DNA of 8,501 nt from Phytoactinopolyspora endophytica (GTDB taxonomy: Bacteria > Actinomycetota > Actinomycetes > Jiangellales > Jiangellaceae): NCBI RefSeq assembly GCF_004138495.1, contig NZ_ML142853.1, forward strand, positions 16,651-25,151, given 5' to 3'. Under the pieces are notes generated by a model, which did no database searches, was not told the origin of the DNA, and was given only the letters and a program-made list of their open reading frames with translations. The translations under genes were made by a program, and so were the position numbers. Shown here in pieces: positions 1 to 7,065 of this stretch; position 1 is the stretch's first letter; each line of letters opens with the position of its first letter.

Positions 1-1335
1 CCCGAGCATTCCGTTCGTCCCGTCGCGGCTCGTCCTCGCGCCCAAGTTCGTGAGGACCTGACGGTAGAACTTTCTCACGTTCCAGCGCGGCCGCCTCGTG
101 TTGTTCTGCCCGGTGTCCAGCTGTCGCCAGTCCAGCTGGCTATAGACCCACTGGCCCTTGAAGTCGGGGACGATCGCGACGAGCCCATTCAGCAGACGTG
201 ATGCGCCCGCGGGCAACCCCGACGGTTCGATGACGTCCAGCTCCAAGAAGGAACGCCAGTGAAGGAGCTGAGGTCCGATCCCGCTGAGCAGCTCCGGCGC
301 CGACTCCAGCTCTGCCGCGTCCACACGCGCCAGCGTCGCCGCGCTGGCCGTCACAGGCTTCGGCCACTGCGTCTGTTCGAAGTGCTCCGCGGTCTGTGGT
401 AGCTGCAGCACCGTGCCACCGCCGCGGACGAATCCCTTCATACGGACACGAACGGCCGAGCTCAGCTGGGAAGCCACGTCCCGGCCGAGGACAACAACGC
501 TGCCCTCGAAGTCGTCCACGGTGAGCGCTGGAGGCGACGCACTCGGCGCGACCTCCCGCACCTCGAAGGCGAGACTGCGCAGAAACGCCACCTCGTCGGA
601 GTGCGTGCCGACGTAGTAGATTCCCTTGTCCTGCGGGACGGACGACGGAGTCGGCCCGTCGAGGTACTCGACGATGTTGCGTGCGACGCGAGCGGCCGCC
701 GGTTCGACATCCAGACGTCCGGTCAGGTCCAGCTGGACGAAGAGGACCTCTCCGGCACCGTGGCGCCACTGGAGAAGCGGGCTGTACGCCAGGTCGAACT
801 CCGCCTCAAGGATCGGCGTGAACGCACCCTGGTGCGGCGTCTCGATGACGACCGACGCCACCGACCCGTGGTTGCCCCAGTGCACACGCTGGTCCAGGTA
901 TGGATACGTGTTGCGCTTCGTCGTCGGGACGAGGCTTCCCTGGCCACGCCAGTTGACGAAGTCCTCGGCAGAGAGCTCGTTCAACACGGGATGCTCGTCC
1001 AGGCGCGGGAAGACGTACCGAGGCACCACGTCTTCGCTCCTGAACCCGAAGATCTCCAACGCGTCGGAGGTCTGCTCGAAGATCGCGACGCGCATCCCTC
1101 GCTCGACGTCCTCGGGTGAGAACGGAAGCTGCCCCGTGACGTCGAGAGCGCGGCTGCCGATCACCAGCACGTCGATGTCTGACAGGTCGTCACCGACGCC
1201 TACCTCGGGTGCAGCGAAACCCAGCTTCGAGAGTTCGGTCGTCGTCGCGCCCGGGGGATCGTAGATTGCCCAGCGTGCTTGTCGTTCGCTCAGATTTTCG
1301 ATGGCGGGAAGGATGGTCAGGGCCATGTCAGTCAT
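1..1335 (-). CDS. GH2-associated hypothetical protein, detached C-terminal-half type (partial, 3' end off window)
   Basis: The frame stays open for 445 codons from an ATG at 1335 to the left edge, so the C-terminus is missing. A GGAG at 1346-1343 lies seven bases before this ATG and decides the start over an in-frame ATG at 1326. The N-terminus (MTDMALTILPAIENLS) shows no signal peptide. Residues about 20-230 look like an alpha/beta domain: a strand DVLVIGSRAL at 55-64, then a conserved-looking block with WGNHGSVASVVIE (153-165), EFDLAYSPLLQW (179-190) and VLFVQLDLTGR (197-207). Residues about 237-315 look like a second Rossmann or amidotransferase-like unit (IYYVG at 239-243, VVVLG at 280-284, RGGGTVLQLP at 304-313). 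From memory, blocks like WGN-GSVASV and FDLAYSPL occur C-terminal to GH2 modules in large glycosidases of other phyla; this is inference, not a search result. It follows the GH2-like gene by 36 bases and is probably co-transcribed. The biochemical function is unknown. Confidence 0.8.
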   Translation of the reverse strand, partial: MTDMALTILPAIENLSERQARWAIYDPPGATTTELSKLGFAAPEVGVGDDLSDIDVLVIGSRALDVTGQLPFSPEDVERGMRVAIFEQTSDALEIFGFRSEDVVPRYVFPRLDEHPVLNELSAEDFVNWRGQGSLVPTTKRNTYPYLDQRVHWGNHGSVASVVIETPHQGAFTPILEAEFDLAYSPLLQWRHGAGEVLFVQLDLTGRLDVEPAAARVARNIVEYLDGPTPSSVPQDKGIYYVGTHSDEVAFLRSLAFEVREVAPSASPPALTVDDFEGSVVVLGRDVASQLSSAVRVRMKGFVRGGGTVLQLPQTAEHFEQTQWPKPVTASAATLARVDAAELESAPELLSGIGPQLLHWRSFLELDVIEPSGLPAGASRLLNGLVAIVPDFKGQWVYSQLDWRQLDTGQNNTRRPRWNVRKFYRQVLTNLGARTSRDGTNGMLG

Positions 1336-1371
1336 AGGTCTGCTCCAACAGATGGACTCGGTGAGTACCGC

Positions 1372-3270
1372 TCAGTCTTGGACGGACACTTGAAGGCTTG
1401 CCTGCGTCCTCGCATTCACCGCCGGCAGTGTGAACTGAATCGGTCGGCGTTCCACGGTGCCCGGCGCGAGATCGAACGCCTCTTCTCCGGATGCCAGCAC
1501 CTCCTCACCCGAGACGAGCTGCCACTCCACACCAACCTGCTTGCTGCCCGGACCGTCCCAGACTGCGACGATCGTCTTCTCCACCTGTTCATCCGCGTGA
1601 TACGTGTGGTCCTTGGCAGTGAACCGCTCCGCCGGCCCGCCGACGAAGACCAAGAGGGGCTGCAGCGTGTCGCGGTAGGAGTGGTAGATGCGGTTGGCCC
1701 ACTCCGGTGGGCGAGTGAGGTCGCCATCGATCTCCGCGAGCTCGCGGTAGTGAAAGTCCAGCCATCGGTGCGTCCCGTGCTCATGTCCCGGCGCCTTGCC
1801 GAATGCCACGTCCTGGATCCAGGGAAACAGGCCGCCGTTGACTCCCCAGCCTCGATAGGACTTGTTCGTGTTGCGGATGAACAGGTCCATGTAGTCGTAG
1901 TAGGCGGTGAACTCGCCGATCTGTTCCTGGAAACCCAGCTGCTGGAACCTCGACCCGTTCGGGCTACCCACGTGAGCCTCGTCCCGGTCGAGAGTCTCGA
2001 CCGCTTCGACATAGGCGTCACCCTCCTGGGCGTACGCCTTGTCGCCCAGGTATGCGGCAAAGTACTCGGTGTAGTAAGGAATTCCGTCCTTGTGGTCGCC
2101 GAGACGACCCCGGAAGAAGTTGCCACTCATCGGCGGACCGAACTCGCACGAACCCCACGGCCTGTCGCCGTCCTCGCTCCACGACGAGAACCACTCCTCA
2201 CGTTCCTGCAGCGGGATCAAGTTGAGGTAGAAGTTGTACAGCTGGAGATCAGTGCCCGGACTACCGTTGTGGTGAATCACCATTCGTGTCGGATCTTCCG
2301 TCTTGATGATCTCTTCCGTCACCTGAGCCCACGCTGGCTCCTGCTCCGGAGGAAGCGTCCGGCCGATATTCTCGGGGTCGTAGTCCACACCTGTGTTCAT
2401 GGTGGGAATCCATCCGATGATGCTCGGACGGTTCTGGCGGTCGAGCTCTGCACCACAGTGCCAAAAGCTTTCGGTGAACTCTTCGATGACCTCGTCTTCT
2501 CCGGCCTCCAGGTCATCGCGGATATGCTGCACGGACGGCGTCGGCATCAAGACGGCGAAGCCTTGCTCATCAGCCAGGTCCAGCACCTCCTCACTACCGC
2601 CCTGCATTACCCCGGGAGCACACCCGTTGGCCCAGGTCCAGTCGCCGGGGCCACGGTGTGGCTGGAACTCCATCGCGTTCATACCCATGCCGGAGTAGAA
2701 CAGCATCTGCGGCATGCCGGTTGACCACTCGGGCCCCATACCTTCGGGCCCTCCGATGAACGGCGCCATCCGGAGCTTGATCGGCTCGCCGTTCACGATG
2801 ATGTCCCGACCCTCCGTCCACACCTCGCGGAATCCGAACCTCACCGGCGAGTAGTTCTCCACTGAGCCGCCGTTGCCGTCGGTGATCTCGACGTGCAGCT
2901 GATACAGGTAGGGGTCCCCGACGTTCCACAGGCGAGGGTCTGCCCATGGAACCGTGACCGTCTGAAGTACCAGACCGCCGCTGCCGGTGGTCGACAGAGG
3001 AACGCTCATGCTCGGCAGGTGATCTGTCTCGCCATTCAGCTCAGAGACCCTCAATGCTAGCTCGTGTCCCTCCGTCACCTCGTTCGGAAGGTACGTGACG
3101 TGCACCCGGAGCTCTTTGTCGCGGACCGCAGTCTCGACAAACACGTTCTTGATCTCCGGGACGCCTGCGGCAGTCTCAGCCGCGGCGGTCGTCGAATCAA
3201 GGAGGATCGAGCTTCCAGCAACCAGGACGCCAAGCCCCAGGAAGCTCCGTCGCTTCATACTAGAGTCCAT
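1372..3270 (-). CDS. Tat-exported glycoside hydrolase family 2-like protein
   Basis: This gene encodes 632 residues from the ATG at 3270, chosen because GGGAG lies eight bases before it. A GTG at 3312 would add 14 residues ahead of the Tat motif and lacks support. Residues 6-31 form a twin-arginine signal (KRRSFLGLG, then a hydrophobic stretch and a TTAAA-type cleavage region). Residues about 38-150 match the GH2 immunoglobulin-like domain, with LWNVGDPYLYQLHVEI (114-129) and FGFREVWTEGRDIIVNGEPIKLR (145-167) as the usual bridge to the TIM barrel. The barrel follows to about residue 500 and a small beta domain ends the protein. CEFG at 375-378 fits the GH2 nucleophile motif (Glu376). The usual Asn-Glu acid/base motif after the HPSI-like strand is replaced by MNTG (291-294, strand RPSIIGWIPT). 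There is no N-terminal jelly-roll sugar-binding domain. It likely cleaves or binds a glycoside outside the cytoplasm; the substrate is unknown. It is followed by the partner gene at 1335. Confidence 0.85.
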   Translation of the reverse strand: MDSSMKRRSFLGLGVLVAGSSILLDSTTAAAETAAGVPEIKNVFVETAVRDKELRVHVTYLPNEVTEGHELALRVSELNGETDHLPSMSVPLSTTGSGGLVLQTVTVPWADPRLWNVGDPYLYQLHVEITDGNGGSVENYSPVRFGFREVWTEGRDIIVNGEPIKLRMAPFIGGPEGMGPEWSTGMPQMLFYSGMGMNAMEFQPHRGPGDWTWANGCAPGVMQGGSEEVLDLADEQGFAVLMPTPSVQHIRDDLEAGEDEVIEEFTESFWHCGAELDRQNRPSIIGWIPTMNTGVDYDPENIGRTLPPEQEPAWAQVTEEIIKTEDPTRMVIHHNGSPGTDLQLYNFYLNLIPLQEREEWFSSWSEDGDRPWGSCEFGPPMSGNFFRGRLGDHKDGIPYYTEYFAAYLGDKAYAQEGDAYVEAVETLDRDEAHVGSPNGSRFQQLGFQEQIGEFTAYYDYMDLFIRNTNKSYRGWGVNGGLFPWIQDVAFGKAPGHEHGTHRWLDFHYRELAEIDGDLTRPPEWANRIYHSYRDTLQPLLVFVGGPAERFTAKDHTYHADEQVEKTIVAVWDGPGSKQVGVEWQLVSGEEVLASGEEAFDLAPGTVERRPIQFTLPAVNARTQASLQVSVQD

Positions 3271-3362
3271 AATTCCGTCTCCCTTTCGTGGGATATTGCC
3301 GGATTCTGGCACTGATCATTCGTTGGTCCCCGTCGCGGCGGTGCGGGAACTTCATACCCAGC

Positions 3363-3464
3363 TCACGGCAGCGCGCTGAGGGTACCGGCGCGGATGCACC
3401 AAGCACGCCAGAATGCTCCACAACGCGCTTCCGAATGGCATCGCGACGGCCCACGCCAGCTCAT
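3363..3464 (-). CDS. Possible 33-residue peptide behind a strong ribosome site
   Basis: An ATG at 3464 follows GGAGG (3477-3473) with eight bases of spacing, close to the ideal for translation initiation. It opens a frame of 33 codons ending at TGA (3365-3363). The peptide begins MSWRGPSRCHSEARC and contains three Cys and three Trp; I recognise no family. It could be a leader peptide upstream of the GH2-like gene, the surviving 5' end of a decayed gene, or chance. Codon use gives no strong support, so the call rests on the ribosome site. Confidence 0.2.
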   Translation of the reverse strand: MSWRGPSRCHSEARCGAFWRAWCIRAGTLSALP

Positions 3465-3472
3465 CGATTTCA

Positions 3473-3477
3473 CCTCC
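3473..3477 (-). promoter_or_regulatory. Near-perfect Shine-Dalgarno sequence without a matching long gene
   Basis: On the minus strand AAGGGAGGTGA matches the complement of the 16S rRNA 3' end almost completely and stands eight bases before an ATG. It is the strongest ribosome site I see in the window, yet the frame behind it is only 33 codons. The functional meaning is uncertain. Confidence 0.35.
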
Positions 3478-3758
3478 CTTCCAAAGTTTGACGATCGACG
3501 TTCGCATGCGTCACGGTTCGTCGACCGCGACCGAGAAGGCAATCTCTCCGGTCCTCCCTCATCGGTGACGCGAACTCCCCAACATCTCGGCACGGCGGAC
3601 CTGTGCTCCCTCGCGGCGTCGGGCGAGTCATAGAATGCCGGGATGACGGTCAGCCGGTGGCTTGGCAGCGGGCGGGTCGCAGCCCCCTTCCGATCACGTT
3701 TCCACAGGATCCAGGACCCACATCGTCGTCGCACCAATCGTTCTCTGACGCACCGACC

Positions 3759-3777
3759 GGTTGCCCGAACAGCAACC
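3759..3777 (-). terminator. Small hairpin just after the second permease
   Basis: Minus-strand RNA can form a six-pair stem GGTTGC/GCAACC around a seven-base loop, starting 14 bases beyond the permease stop codon. No T-run follows, so it is not a standard intrinsic terminator. It could be a weak actinobacterial-type terminator or an mRNA-stabilising 3' end that separates the transporter genes from the GH2-like gene. Confidence 0.3.
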
Positions 3778-3790
3778 TGCGTGGCTTCCA

Positions 3791-4675
3791 CTATTTGCCA
3801 TAGCCGGCGGCAATGCCCTCCACGATCCGGGACCCTAGCCACACATAGAGCACGATGAGGGGGAGGACCACAAGAGATAACCCCGCAAACAGCACCGACC
3901 ATCGAGCGCCTGTGTACTGCATCGCCTTCATGAACTCGAGCAGTGCCAGCGAGATGGTGTGTTTGTCCTGCAGCACCATCAGCGCGAAGAACGTTTCTCC
4001 CCAATGGCCGATCGCCTGCAGCATGAAGACGGTGATGATTCCGGAGCGGGCCAACGGGAGCATGATGCGCGAGTACGTGTACCAGGTGGACGCGCCGTCG
4101 ATCACGGCAGCCTCTTCAATGTCCCGAGGTAGAGTCCGGAAGAACGCCGTCAAGAGAAAGACCGCAAACGGCAGGCCCGTCCCCGTGTAGATGAGCTGCA
4201 GGCTCGTCAGGGAGTTGATCAGGCCGAGCCGGTCGAAAGCGATGTACAGCGGAATAAATATTGCCTGGGCTGGAACACCGAGGCCAAGCACGAAGATCAC
4301 GGTCAACGTACTGGATCCACGGTTACCGAAACGGCTGAGCGCGTATGCTGCCGGAGCCGCAAGGATAATCGTCGCAACTCCGCTGACTCCGACGAGGAGC
4401 ATGGAGTTGAGCACTCCTTCACCGATGTTGGCGCTGTTCCAGGCCTCGACGTAGTTCTCCCATCTCAGCGCAGATGGAAGGCCCCACGGATCGAGGAACA
4501 CCTCGCGCGTCGTCTTGAAGGAGCTGATCAGCATCCAAGCGACCACGAACAGGTCAAATACGGCGAGCGCCCACGCCGCAGGGATAAGAAGGTAGTGGAA
4601 ACCGCTACGAGATCGACGCCCGCGTCCGTCGCGAGCCGCCCCATTCGGTGGAGCCGTGTCGGCGGGTGCATTCAT
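3791..4675 (-). CDS. Carbohydrate ABC transporter permease, MalG-type (CUT1)
   Basis: This 294-residue integral membrane protein fits the second (MalG-like) permease of CUT1 sugar importers, which pairs with the MalF-like permease upstream to form the channel. Six hydrophobic segments are visible, at about residues 28-52, 88-111, 122-144, 158-179, 212-233 and 259-281. The EAA loop that docks the ATPase is at 187-208, with EEAAVIDGAS (187-196) and MLPL (205-208). The C-terminal RIVEGIAAGYGK resembles the usual MalG-family tail. I prefer the ATG at 4675, which leaves 28 bases after the upstream stop. An in-frame ATG at 4720 would overlap the end of the upstream gene by 17 bases and allow translational coupling. 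Neither has a clear ribosome site; AGAAGG lies about 15 bases before 4675. No ATPase gene is nearby. Confidence 0.9.
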   Translation of the reverse strand: MNAPADTAPPNGAARDGRGRRSRSGFHYLLIPAAWALAVFDLFVVAWMLISSFKTTREVFLDPWGLPSALRWENYVEAWNSANIGEGVLNSMLLVGVSGVATIILAAPAAYALSRFGNRGSSTLTVIFVLGLGVPAQAIFIPLYIAFDRLGLINSLTSLQLIYTGTGLPFAVFLLTAFFRTLPRDIEEAAVIDGASTWYTYSRIMLPLARSGIITVFMLQAIGHWGETFFALMVLQDKHTISLALLEFMKAMQYTGARWSVLFAGLSLVVLPLIVLYVWLGSRIVEGIAAGYGK

Positions 4676-4703
4676 GGTTATGGCGAACGCCCTTCTGTGA
4701 TTT

Positions 4704-5660
4704 CTAGTACTGCACGTCATCGCGGCGCAGCACCCAGCGTGCTAGCACTGTGAACACCATGGCCAGTACGAGAATGAGCATGCCCGTGGCAGCAGCCATC
4801 CCGAAGGCGGGCGTACCATCCGTCGGAAATGCCTCGGCGTACGAGAACAAGGCAAGGTTCCAGACTCCACGATCGGGCAGACCGCCGGTTCCGGTGAAGA
4901 CCAGGATGAACTCGAAGATCTTCAGCGCCTGCACGCACCAGAGCACGATGCATACGCTCACCACGTCCCACATCAGAGGAAGGGTCACATAGCGAAAGCG
5001 TTGCCATGGGGTCGCGCCAGCGAGATCGGCCGCCTCGTAGAGATCACGTGGGATACGGTCTGCGGCCGCCATCAGGATGACGGTGTAGACGCCCGTATGG
5101 AGCCACATGATGCCCAGAAGGATGATCTTGAACATGTGTTCCTGCGACAGCCACCCAGGAGGGTCGTCGACGCCGAGGCCGCCGATAACCGTGTTGACCA
5201 GACCGTCCGCATTGAACAGAAATCCCCATAGAATTCCGACGACCACGCCAGGGACCAAGCTCGGGAAGAAGATCACGAGCCTGATGAACTTGCGACCTAA
5301 CATGTTCTGAAGCAACATGGTGAGGGCGAAACTCACCACGAACACGGCGGCGCCAACACCGAACAGAGTCCACATGGTGTTGACGAATGACGTGACGAAC
5401 ACGGGATCGCTCGCCATGCGGGCATAGTTCGCGAACCCGGCGAAAGTCATCGGACCGGCACCGGCCCATTCGTTGAAGCTCACCCACAGGCTGAACACCG
5501 TCGGCGCCAGGACGATGAGCGTGAAGACGATCAGCGCTGGCGCGACGAACGGCACGAACATCCGTCGCCTGGACTGTTGAAAGGGCGAGCGCTGGGTCCG
5601 TAGCCCAGACTGTTGAGAGGGTGAACGCTGGACGCGCGGCGCGACAGGAGTGGTTGCCAT
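4704..5660 (-). CDS. Carbohydrate ABC transporter permease, MalF-type (CUT1)
   Basis: This 318-residue membrane protein fits the first permease of a CUT1 sugar importer. After a hydrophilic N-terminus (1-33), membrane segments are seen at about 35-60, 93-118, 125-149, 177-199, 233-255 and 287-309. The EAA cytoplasmic loop is at 208-228 (YEAADLAGA, then FRYVTLP), the docking site for the ATPase. The start is the ATG at 5660, 55 bases after the binding-protein stop; upstream in-frame codons as far as 5828 overlap that gene and read as non-protein-like sequence. The ribosome site is weak (AGAGAAG, about 15 bases away). The N-terminus contains a duplicated 12-residue unit (QRSPSQQSGLRT, then QRSPFQQSRRRM), described separately. 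It shares an operon with the binding protein upstream and the second permease 28 bases downstream. Confidence 0.9.
   Translation of the reverse strand: MATTPVAPRVQRSPSQQSGLRTQRSPFQQSRRRMFVPFVAPALIVFTLIVLAPTVFSLWVSFNEWAGAGPMTFAGFANYARMASDPVFVTSFVNTMWTLFGVGAAVFVVSFALTMLLQNMLGRKFIRLVIFFPSLVPGVVVGILWGFLFNADGLVNTVIGGLGVDDPPGWLSQEHMFKIILLGIMWLHTGVYTVILMAAADRIPRDLYEAADLAGATPWQRFRYVTLPLMWDVVSVCIVLWCVQALKIFEFILVFTGTGGLPDRGVWNLALFSYAEAFPTDGTPAFGMAAATGMLILVLAMVFTVLARWVLRRDDVQY
5573..5631 (-). repeat. Imperfect 36-base tandem repeat in the permease N-terminus
   Basis: The 23-base blocks at 5573-5595 and 5609-5631 both begin ACTGTTGA and end CGCTGG on the plus strand, and differ at three positions. The period is 36 bases, so reading frame is kept and 12 residues are duplicated (QRSPSQQSGLRT and QRSPFQQSRRRM). 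It lies in the cytoplasmic tail ahead of the first membrane segment and is probably a recent in-frame duplication with little functional cost. Confidence 0.75.
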
Positions 5661-5692
5661 TGGTTGTCCAGACTTCTCTAGGGTGGTGTGAC

Positions 5693-5715
5693 TCGGTGTG
5701 GCGTGCGGGCACCGA
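5693..5715 (-). promoter_or_regulatory. Dyad/hairpin directly after the binding-protein stop codon
   Basis: A six-base inverted repeat TCGGTG/CACCGA with an 11-base loop lies immediately beyond the TAG at 5718-5716. Hairpins in this place are known in several sugar ABC operons, such as between malE and malF of enterics, where they protect the binding-protein mRNA and lower permease output. The core CGGTG-N11-CACCG recurs upstream of the binding-protein gene, so a protein-binding site is also possible. Confidence 0.4.
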
Positions 5716-7065
5716 CTATTCGTGGTTCTTCCAGAACTCGTTGCTCTGGGTCGCGAGCTTGTCGATGTACTCTTCGGCCGTGAGCCGACCGAACACCAGG
5801 TCGGCGTGCACGACCTCGAACACGTCATTCCAGTACGCCTGGTTCGGCGGGGCGCTCTGAATCAGTTTGCCGCCGGACAGCTGCTCCACCGCGCCCTCGG
5901 CGGTGGGTGGTACCGCTACGTCGACCCGCACCGGGATCTCGCCCGCTTCCGTGGCGGTCATTTCCTGATACTTGGTCTTGAGCATCCACGACACGAACTC
6001 CTTGGCGAGCTCGACGTCTTCGGCCTTGCTGAGGACGCTCACACCTTGTGTCGCGATGAAGACCGGGGGCGGCTCGTAGCCGGGTACTGCGGGGAACGGG
6101 AAGGAGCGATACTCAGCCTCCGGATCACCGTAGGGCTTCACCTCCTTCGGTAGCCAGGTGCCGTTGAAGATGAAGTCCGACTCGTTGTTAGACCACTTCT
6201 GCTGCATCGCAGGGAACTGGCTTGCATCGTAACCGTCGATGAAGTATCCACCGCTAGCAAGTCGCTCGATGATGCGTGCCGCCTCCACGTACTCGGGTTC
6301 GCGCCACAGTTGCCCACTCCGATCGAGGTGCGCGTCAACCCAACCTGAGTAGCCCACGATGGACGAGACCAGATGCTGCGAGTACCAGGCGTGATAGGGC
6401 GGCTTACTGCCATCCAGCGCGATCGGCTGGCGCCCCTTTGCGACCTGCTCGTCCAGCATCATGAAGAACTCATCCCAGTCACGCGGGGGGTTGTCCTGCA
6501 GGTCCGGGAACCTGCGGCCATTGTAGAAGAACAGGAACGTCGAGAGCTGATAAGGGACTGCAACCGGGATGCCTTCCTCGGTGAACCCGATCGAGTTCGC
6601 AATCCTGTTTCCGTTGCCGACGGCCTCCGCGACTGTGACGTCCTCCCCAGGAACCTGCCGATCGTACACATCGCTCAGGTCGACCGCGTTTTCGGTCGCA
6701 GCGAGTTTGTTGACAATCTCTGTGTTCCCACCATTGAGTAGGTCCGTCGGCACGTTCGACGTGTTCAGCGACGGCAGCAGCGCGTCGACCGGCTGGCGCC
6801 CCTTCCAGTCGACGCCAATGTCGATACCGACTTCTTTCTTGAAGTCCTTGACTGCCTCGGCCAGGATCGCCTCGTTCGGTTCACCCTCCGACCACATCGA
6901 CCACATCCGGGCGGCACTACCAGGATCGCCCGACGGCCCTGATCCACTCCCGTCGCACCCTGCGAGACCCAGTACTCCGGCACCGCTCGAGGCGACCACC
7001 AACGCCGTCCCGCCAATGCCGAGGAATCCTCGGCGACTCATTGCGCCCTCAATATTGTTCGGCAC
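5716..7065 (-). CDS. Extracellular solute-binding lipoprotein of a sugar ABC transporter (SBP family 1)
   Basis: This 449-residue protein would bind an oligosaccharide or sugar outside the membrane and deliver it to the two permeases encoded next. The N-terminus has a twin-arginine motif (SRRGFLGIGG, 10-19), a hydrophobic stretch and a lipobox LAGC at 34-37, so Cys37 should be lipidated after Tat export. The mature part reads as a family 1 binding protein: MWSMWSEGEPNEAILAEAVKDF near the start (54-75), PYQLSTFLFFYNGRRF (171-186) in the first lobe, and FIFNGTWLPKEV (298-309) and FVSWMLKTKY (357-366) in the second. The start at GTG 7065 has AAGGAG four bases ahead. ATG 7041 (MSRRGFLG) is in frame, has GAGGG four bases ahead and is also plausible. 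Ligand-contact aromatic residues cannot be assigned to a specific sugar. It heads the operon; no ATPase gene is present. Confidence 0.92.
   Translation of the reverse strand: MPNNIEGAMSRRGFLGIGGTALVVASSGAGVLGLAGCDGSGSGPSGDPGSAARMWSMWSEGEPNEAILAEAVKDFKKEVGIDIGVDWKGRQPVDALLPSLNTSNVPTDLLNGGNTEIVNKLAATENAVDLSDVYDRQVPGEDVTVAEAVGNGNRIANSIGFTEEGIPVAVPYQLSTFLFFYNGRRFPDLQDNPPRDWDEFFMMLDEQVAKGRQPIALDGSKPPYHAWYSQHLVSSIVGYSGWVDAHLDRSGQLWREPEYVEAARIIERLASGGYFIDGYDASQFPAMQQKWSNNESDFIFNGTWLPKEVKPYGDPEAEYRSFPFPAVPGYEPPPVFIATQGVSVLSKAEDVELAKEFVSWMLKTKYQEMTATEAGEIPVRVDVAVPPTAEGAVEQLSGGKLIQSAPPNQAYWNDVFEVVHADLVFGRLTAEEYIDKLATQSNEFWKNHE

Larger units (their letters stand above)
3271..3790. other. 520-base gap between permease and GH2-like gene
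   Basis: No convincing full-length gene lies here on either strand; the translations are arginine/serine-rich shadows without family motifs. It holds a small hairpin after the permease stop codon (3777-3759), a near-perfect Shine-Dalgarno sequence on the minus strand (3477-3473) followed by only a 33-codon frame, and the ribosome site of the GH2-like gene. I see no clear -35/-10 pair for that gene, although the gap is long enough to hold a separate promoter. An alternative minus-strand frame of 51 codons (about 3508-3353) has a hydrophobic centre but no ribosome site. The stretch may be a decayed gene or a long leader. Confidence 0.5.

Noticed and set aside
140..769. Minus-strand frame of 209 codons, and plus-strand frames at 601-1119 and 626-1264.
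   Set aside because: They overlap the 445-codon frame that has a ribosome site and protein-like blocks; their translations are arginine-rich and low in meaning.
1279..2724. A 481-codon open frame on the plus strand opposite the GH2-like gene.
   Set aside because: It is a shadow on the opposite strand of a well-supported gene with GH2 motifs. Its product has no recognisable domain, and long antisense frames are expected in high-GC DNA.
3489..3513. Dyad TGACG-N15-CGTCA in the gap as an operator for the GH2-like gene.
   Set aside because: The five-base arms with a 15-base spacer are weak and it lies over 200 bases from the gene start, with no promoter seen nearby.
3363..4004. A 213-codon minus-strand frame running from inside the second permease into the gap.
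   Set aside because: Its first two thirds overlap the permease in another frame or read as arginine-rich sequence. Only the last 33 codons, behind the strong ribosome site, deserve notice.
4704..5828. Extending the first permease to an upstream ATG at 5828 (374 residues).
   Set aside because: The extra 56 residues overlap the binding-protein gene and are Ser/Thr/Arg-rich with no membrane-protein character; the ATG at 5660 gives a normal family length.
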